A stretch of 11,987 bases of DNA from Ichthyophonus hoferi (Eukaryota; Opisthokonta; Ichthyosporea; Ichthyophonida; Ichthyophonidae), in assembly GCA_002751075.1 (NCBI GenBank), contig NAOQ01000053.1:186826-198812 (forward strand). Direction: 5' to 3'. Under the pieces are notes generated by a model. That model did not search any database and was not told the origin of the DNA. It was given only the letters and a program-made list of their open reading frames with translations. Positions within the stretch are counted from its first letter, which is position 1. Each line of letters begins with the position of its first letter. The position numbers and the translations under genes are program-made. Shown here in pieces: positions 1 to 6,300 of this stretch.

Positions 1-547
1 ATTTATATGTCATTTTTATTTTTATTTTTAGGTTGATATTGCTTCAATACGTTTTTTTATAATAGAGAAATTTAATAATTTTTTGTAAATGTTAGTCGAA
101 TTAGGCTGTTATGGGCAGAAGTAGTAAGCAATTAGGTTTCTACTGGATAATTTGATTATTAATAATTACTTTAGACTATGTTTTTCACCCATAGGAATTA
201 CTACTTGAATTATAGAAGTATATACACCTTTCTTTCTCTGCGTATTATATGTTTTATATTTTTTATAGATATTGGTGTATAGACTTGTACTTATGTATAT
301 ATAAAGTTATACATATACATCCATGACTTACCCTCACTGTCTCTATTTTCCTATTAATAATATTCCTCCTTAATTAACCTAAGTTGTTATTAACCAGTTG
401 TCCAATGATTATACGAAGGATCATTCTGGATGTTATGTATCATATTATCTATCACTATGTGTGATTCAACACCAATGACCAACACTATTTAAAATCACGG
501 TAAATTTACGTTCTAGATTGCACTAAACATCTAGTACTCCCTTACAG
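1..547 (+). other. 3' part of an upstream intron of the USP gene
   Basis: There is no reading frame resembling the N-terminal Cys box (FGNTCYCNS) on this strand. The stretch is AT-rich, with CCAAT pentamers near 411 and 473, and ends in a good acceptor (CCCTTACAG, ending at 547). The next exon starts with two bases of a split codon, so at least one coding exon lies to the left of the window. Confidence 0.75.
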
Positions 548-700
548 CCCACTCATACGCACGAAAGCAATCGGGCCAGGCCGAACCGGATAATTTACTA
601 ACATGTCTGGGGGAATTATTTACAACTATATCTACGCAAAGAAAAAGGACTGGGGTTCTAGCACCGAGAAAGTTTATAATACAGTTACGGAGTGAAAATG
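548..700 (+). CDS. USP exon 1 of window (LLTCLGELF...FIIQLRSEN)
   Basis: Phase 1 in, phase 1 out. After a split codon it reads [18 protein letters not shown], then [20 protein letters not shown] and SEN. This matches human USP46 [32 protein letters not shown] almost residue for residue, just downstream of the Cys box in the family. Its acceptor is CTTACAG and its donor GTATGTATG at 701. It is missed by simple ORF calling because it is short. Confidence 0.93.
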
Positions 701-3330
701 GTATGTATGTTTATGTTTAATAGCGTATGCGGACGGATAGAGAAAGGGAAAGGAGAAGAAATACACCATACACAGCTATTATACTTAATCTTGCATATAT
801 ATATTAAAAGCTGGGTCTGGACCAATTTGGTTGTTTGAGAGGGAGGATTGGGTGGTAGAGGATTGGTGCAAAGAAAAGTTAATTTTAATGTTCATGCTTA
901 ATTGAACTGTAAGGAGGTTGTACACTAAAAGAAAAGATTAGCAGTGTATAAATACTGTATGTTGGCATGATATTCACTCAAGAATATATTAGTTCTTCAT
1001 TCTTACCACACCAATATTATTGCTATTCTTATTATTATTATTACTATTACTATTACTATTACTATTTTGATTTTTGCTACTACCACTACCACCACCTATT
1101 AATATTAGCATTTCATTGGCCGTTTGGATTTAATTACAGATCTGTTTCGAGGGTTTGTGCAACAAGATGCACACGAATTTCTCAATTATCTTCTAAATAC
1201 TGTAGCTGAATTACTCACAGAGGAACAGAAGAAAGACCCCCATCTATCTAAATATGGGAATGGGTATGTGTTTATCCAATGGTTATAATTAGATTAATGT
1301 GATTATAATAGTATAGTTGATGTATACTCAATGTTGTTGTTATAAATAGGAATGGGAGTAGTGGTATAAATATTGTTATTGGTAGATGTAGTAGTATGAC
1401 TATTATTAGCATTTTTGTTATTATTATGATTGCTGCTATTATTACATCGAAATATATGATATATATATATATATATATATATGAAAATAAATGATAAAAC
1501 AAAACTCATTTCTACTGTCATTGAAATTAATGAGTGACATGCTGCTCTTTAGCTACTTATTTAATTAATGAAGTTATTAATTCATTAAGGTTTAATCGTG
1601 ATGCATTCATTAGGTGTTGATTAAGACAGCACAGTTTATATATAATGCAATGTGATATATATATATATATATATATTAAAGTGACTAAGAAGAAGTATTA
1701 AGAATGAAGTATTACAAATGTAAATCTATAAATATACATGTGATTTACAACCAATGAATGGGTTTATTGTACAGCTAGGCTAGTAGCTGGTCAGAATTCT
1801 AACCAATAGGAATGTGTTGTAGGTTTCACCATACAGGGTATATTGCAGGGAGAGCCTCGTTTCCAATAGACCCTAGCAACCGTGTGCCGCTAAGTCAAAG
1901 GTATGTGCATAAGAAAGCTGTATGAGTGACAGTAAACGAATCAGTAGGCAAGGATAAGGATAGCCAAGCAATATATATATATATATATAAACTATATATG
2001 GCCATCTTTGTAAACCTTAATGTATCTTGCTAAGGATTGGTTAATTGTTAGATTGTATGTGATTGCGATTAGTATCACATAATTATCCAATCATGTTTGG
2101 TATATTAGATTTATCTACTAATAAAATCATACAATGCACCTTCAAATGTAAGCAAACTTCGAGTTTGTAATATCAAGATAACTTTATACTTTTTTATAGC
2201 TATTATACTCTATAGCCTATAAGTATATATCATATTGTCATATTACTATTTTACTATATTTCTATACTGCATCACTACTATATTATTATTATACTATATA
2301 ACTATATTATTATATAGCGATGACTATATAACTATTATATTAGCTATTATACTTTCTAACTCTATTAATATCATATATATGCAGGTTTATGAGTAAACGA
2401 CGTGGAGGACCAAACGCAGTGGTTGGTAGTTTCGAAACCCCACCAACCAATACCTTCTATAATGATAACGATCGCCCCTCTGTCCAGTCAGATTGCTCTG
2501 CAGCTCGGGATACAGGTACATTCCATTACCTTATATAGAATGTAATAAGCTATATAATATAGTAAAGTCTAGTATAGCATAATATAGTGTAGTATATTGG
2601 TATATAATGGCATGTAATGGGAAATAGTATAATATAATAGTCTTACGGTTATATTTTCTTATTACACTCAGATATTTATACTATCATATATACTATTATA
2701 CATACATACTATCATACATACTATCATACAGACTACCATACTCCCTGTCGTATTATCATCTCATATGCTCAGCACGTGTATTTCACCTTCTATATTAGGT
2801 ACATGCATGTTATTTACATTTTTTCATTGGCGGATTTACTTCCTCTTTCCAATGAAAGTCTTTCATTTTTATACTGCTTTAACTCATGCTTTTGATTGAC
2901 TCTGTCAGACATGTTTAACGACAAACCCGGTGATAACGGCCCAACCAAAACGTGGGTACAGGACATATTTGAGGGTGTGTTGACCAATGAAACTCGGTGT
3001 CTCACGTGCGAAACGGTAGGTTTCTATCTGTGAATATGTTTATTTTAGTGGAAATTAATCATTGGTTTTTGGAACACCAATTATCTACCTGAAAACGATT
3101 TGTATACACTTTTATTGGTTAAAGTGTGTTTTGCAATTCTTTTGTTTAAGATATTGAATGACCCCATTGGTTAAACAAATAAAAGCAAGAGAAGGTATGA
3201 AATTATACGATTTATTTTTGCAACCCCCCTCCCCTACGTGGCGCTTTAATGCGCGTCATAATTGGCCAGATGTCAGGTGTGGCTCTGTTTGAGTTTTTTC
3301 ATTTGAGGGTTTGTCACCACCCTCTATACT

Positions 3331-3366
<36 letters not shown>

Positions 3367-6300
3367 TATGGAATAGCAAGTATAATAATAAACGTTTGTA
3401 CATAACATACATATATACTCTTTAATATGAATATGCAACTCTAAGTTTACCTAATCAATACATCTTAATTTTTCTGGCATCCAATCACAGCTCTCTTGTA
3501 AAGATGAATGCTTTCTTGATTTGTCCGTGGATATTGAGCAGAATAGTAGTATCTCTCAATGTCTAAGGAGCTTTTCCAATACAGGTAGGGTAGTGGTGAT
3601 TGGACTGTTATCACGCATATATAGATAATAACAACCATACATATCTACTATATATCTGTAAGTGTTTGTCCTAATATGGTAGGGGTGATTCATTTTTAAC
3701 ATTAAATGCGTATTGGTGTAATTGTTGCGACATTCTATTCTTTCCCCCCATTTATTTAGTTACATATGATTGGAACCGAATTTATTATCGGAATATTATT
3801 GGTAGAGGAGTACCTTTCTGTCCCAAATAAAATTTATGATACTTTTTATTGCTTTTGATTTGAAAATATGTTTTTATATGCGTTCATATCTTCAATTATA
3901 GGTGTTAGAAACAAATCACTGACTACATGTGAGTTGATTGGTTGTCGCGTGTCGCTTGTTAATGTTGCCCACCAATGTAATATCAATTTTTAAATGGGAA
4001 TAAGGTAGAGAATATATATATCTATATTAATAATTAATTAACATAGCAACCAATAGAATATCTCCAGGGGGAACATAAATATTTCTGTGAGAATTGTTGC
4101 AGTCTACAGGAGGCTCAAAAGAGGTTGGTTGATAGAGATCTTAGATGAGCCAATCGCATCGCATTTATAGGGGTTTTATTCATCGAATCACTATCTTGGT
4201 GTATTAATTGTTAAATGCGAACCAATCAGATAGGTATCATGGTACCAATTATAGTAATAATTCGAATTGATATTGTAAACAAGTTTTGAAGTATTTTAAC
4301 ACAAACGATGTTTATATGAACTGGTTTTAAAAATATTGGCAGCCAATGAAATTATACTCTTTGCTTGTAAGGACTGACTTATCACTTAATATGCATATTG
4401 GTTGGACAGTAATCATAGTTGAGGAATAGATAATAAAAAGTATGTATGCAAGTGGGGAATAAATGAGGAGAGTTACGCGTTCTTATTAGTTGCAATAAAA
4501 ATATTATGGTTACGATTGGGTAATATACGTCATAGGCATATTTGGTTATTATGTTTAATGGGTTGTTTATTGTTGATTAGTGTGTGATTTTATGTATGTA
4601 TATTGAACCAATAAGAGTCTAAGGACATATTAAATATATAAATACGTAGTGAAACTTAAAGTTGGTACACACCAATCAAGAAATTTGGTAAATGCAAACA
4701 TGGTATAAGTGAAATGTACATTAAATCTAATGTATATATCTCCTTACTGACCAATGGGTGACGTCTAGAATGAGAATAAAAAAACTGCCTCCAATCCTAG
4801 CACTTCACCTAAAGCGATTTAAGGTAGATTACAGCCAGTGTGAACCAATAAGAATATATATCAACATTAATATCTTTATATTTATATTTACTATAACTGG
4901 TGTGTACCAATAAGAATAATGATATATATATATATATATATATATTCTTGTATACTTACTTTAAAATTTATCTATAGCATTGCATACATAGAATTAATCT
5001 AATTAGGCTAATCAAAATAATTAACCGGGTTAGACGATGCATTTTAATTGCTGAAAGCTCCAATCATATACACTACTTTTAATCGATATAAATCTAGCTA
5101 TAAACAATATCACAATTTATTATTCTATTTATACTATCCAATTACACATAAGAATCAAGATAATATGGGCTCACCTATGAATGTATAACTCACAGGATAT
5201 CTATTTATACTAGCCAATCATCTCTATATTGACACATGACCTTGTACACAGTACATGGAAGAGCTACAACGCTATCGCAAACTATCATATCGTGTAGTAT
5301 TTCCATTGGAGCTGAAGTTATTTAATACGGTAATATATATATGCCTGATTGGTTGGTTTGTTCCCCATGTTTATGATTTTCCTATAAACACATATATATA
5401 TTATAATATCTACTATAGGGTATATTTAGGCCATACAATATACAGTGTTAGTGTATCTTGATTGGCTGTATCTCAATCCATGCATGATAACTAAGCAATG
5501 GTCCTTCACAGTCGGACGATGCTGAGAATCCTGACCAGATCTATGATCTATTTGCAGTTGTAATCCATGTGGGCAAGTATGTCTCCCTAGAATATCTCCT
5601 TAGCCTTCATTCTATCGGGAGAGGGGGGATTTGTGTATATTTTCATAAAAAAATATTGATAATTGTTTTGAAGCTCAGCATTGAACTTGTGAATTTCAGT
5701 CAGTACTTGTGAAATTTTAAAGATATATTGTTGTGAATTTTATTTTAAAATTATCTATCTCTGGCTTCAAGTAGATTCCTGCTATAAAGTTATCTTTTGC
5801 CTGTCATTCGTTAAATCGTGTTCTTATATTGTTTTGAATCGTTGTCTTAGTACTGTTATATTACCCACCCCCACATTTCAAAAACCTTTCATGGAACCTC
5901 CCTTTCGTATACATAATATTGATTGGTGCTGTTCTTGCACAATAAAATGAGATAACTCAATCAAAATTCAATCCAACGCTCCTGGGATTTTTATCATTAT
6001 TTGAATGTCCTATTAATGAATCTAAGTGGTTTTAATCGCCAATCATTTGCTATTTCTAACTGCAAAGAAGGTGGAAATGCAACAACCAACTAGCCCAAAT
6101 TATGTTTTAGATTTAAGCCTCTTATTAGATTGGCGTATTACTGGTCAATATTTTTTAATGTTCTGATGCTAGATGGTCTATTTAGGATCGTGCACTTATT
6201 AATAAGATGTTATTATTGGCCCTTTGTTATTATTGACGAATGAGGGTCTGGTACGCAGCGGACCCAATCACGGACATTATATCAGCATAGTAAAGAGCTA

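Larger units (their letters stand above)
1264..1822 (+). other. USP intron 2
   Basis: 559 nt. It contains ATT-rich stretches and (AT)n tracts at 1459-1482 and 1655-1676. CCAAT/ATTGG motifs lie near 1270, 1378, 1753 and 1803. The acceptor is TGTGTTGTAG. Confidence 0.75.

Noticed and set aside
967-1209. 80-codon open frame with a Tyr run
   Set aside because: Produced by the ATT/ACT microsatellite, and it runs into real exon 2 in the wrong frame.
1272-1521. Two overlapping minus-strand open frames
   Set aside because: They are low-complexity translations of the AT/ATT repeats in intron 2.
3760-3800. Exon-like frame [14 protein letters not shown] in USP intron 6
   Set aside because: It would insert about 15-19 residues in a tightly spaced part of the finger domain, and it contains two of the intron-type ATTGG motifs.
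3902-3928. Short exon GVRNKSLTT with a perfect GTGAGT donor in USP intron 6
   Set aside because: It joins exon 6 in phase but leaves phase 1 against the phase-0 exon at 4068, giving an early stop. Extending exon 6 by a few bases solves frame and length without it.
5255-5461. 68-codon open frame starting at ATG 5255
   Set aside because: Its first 25 codons are USP exon 9; the rest is intron 9 read-through. The ATG is internal.
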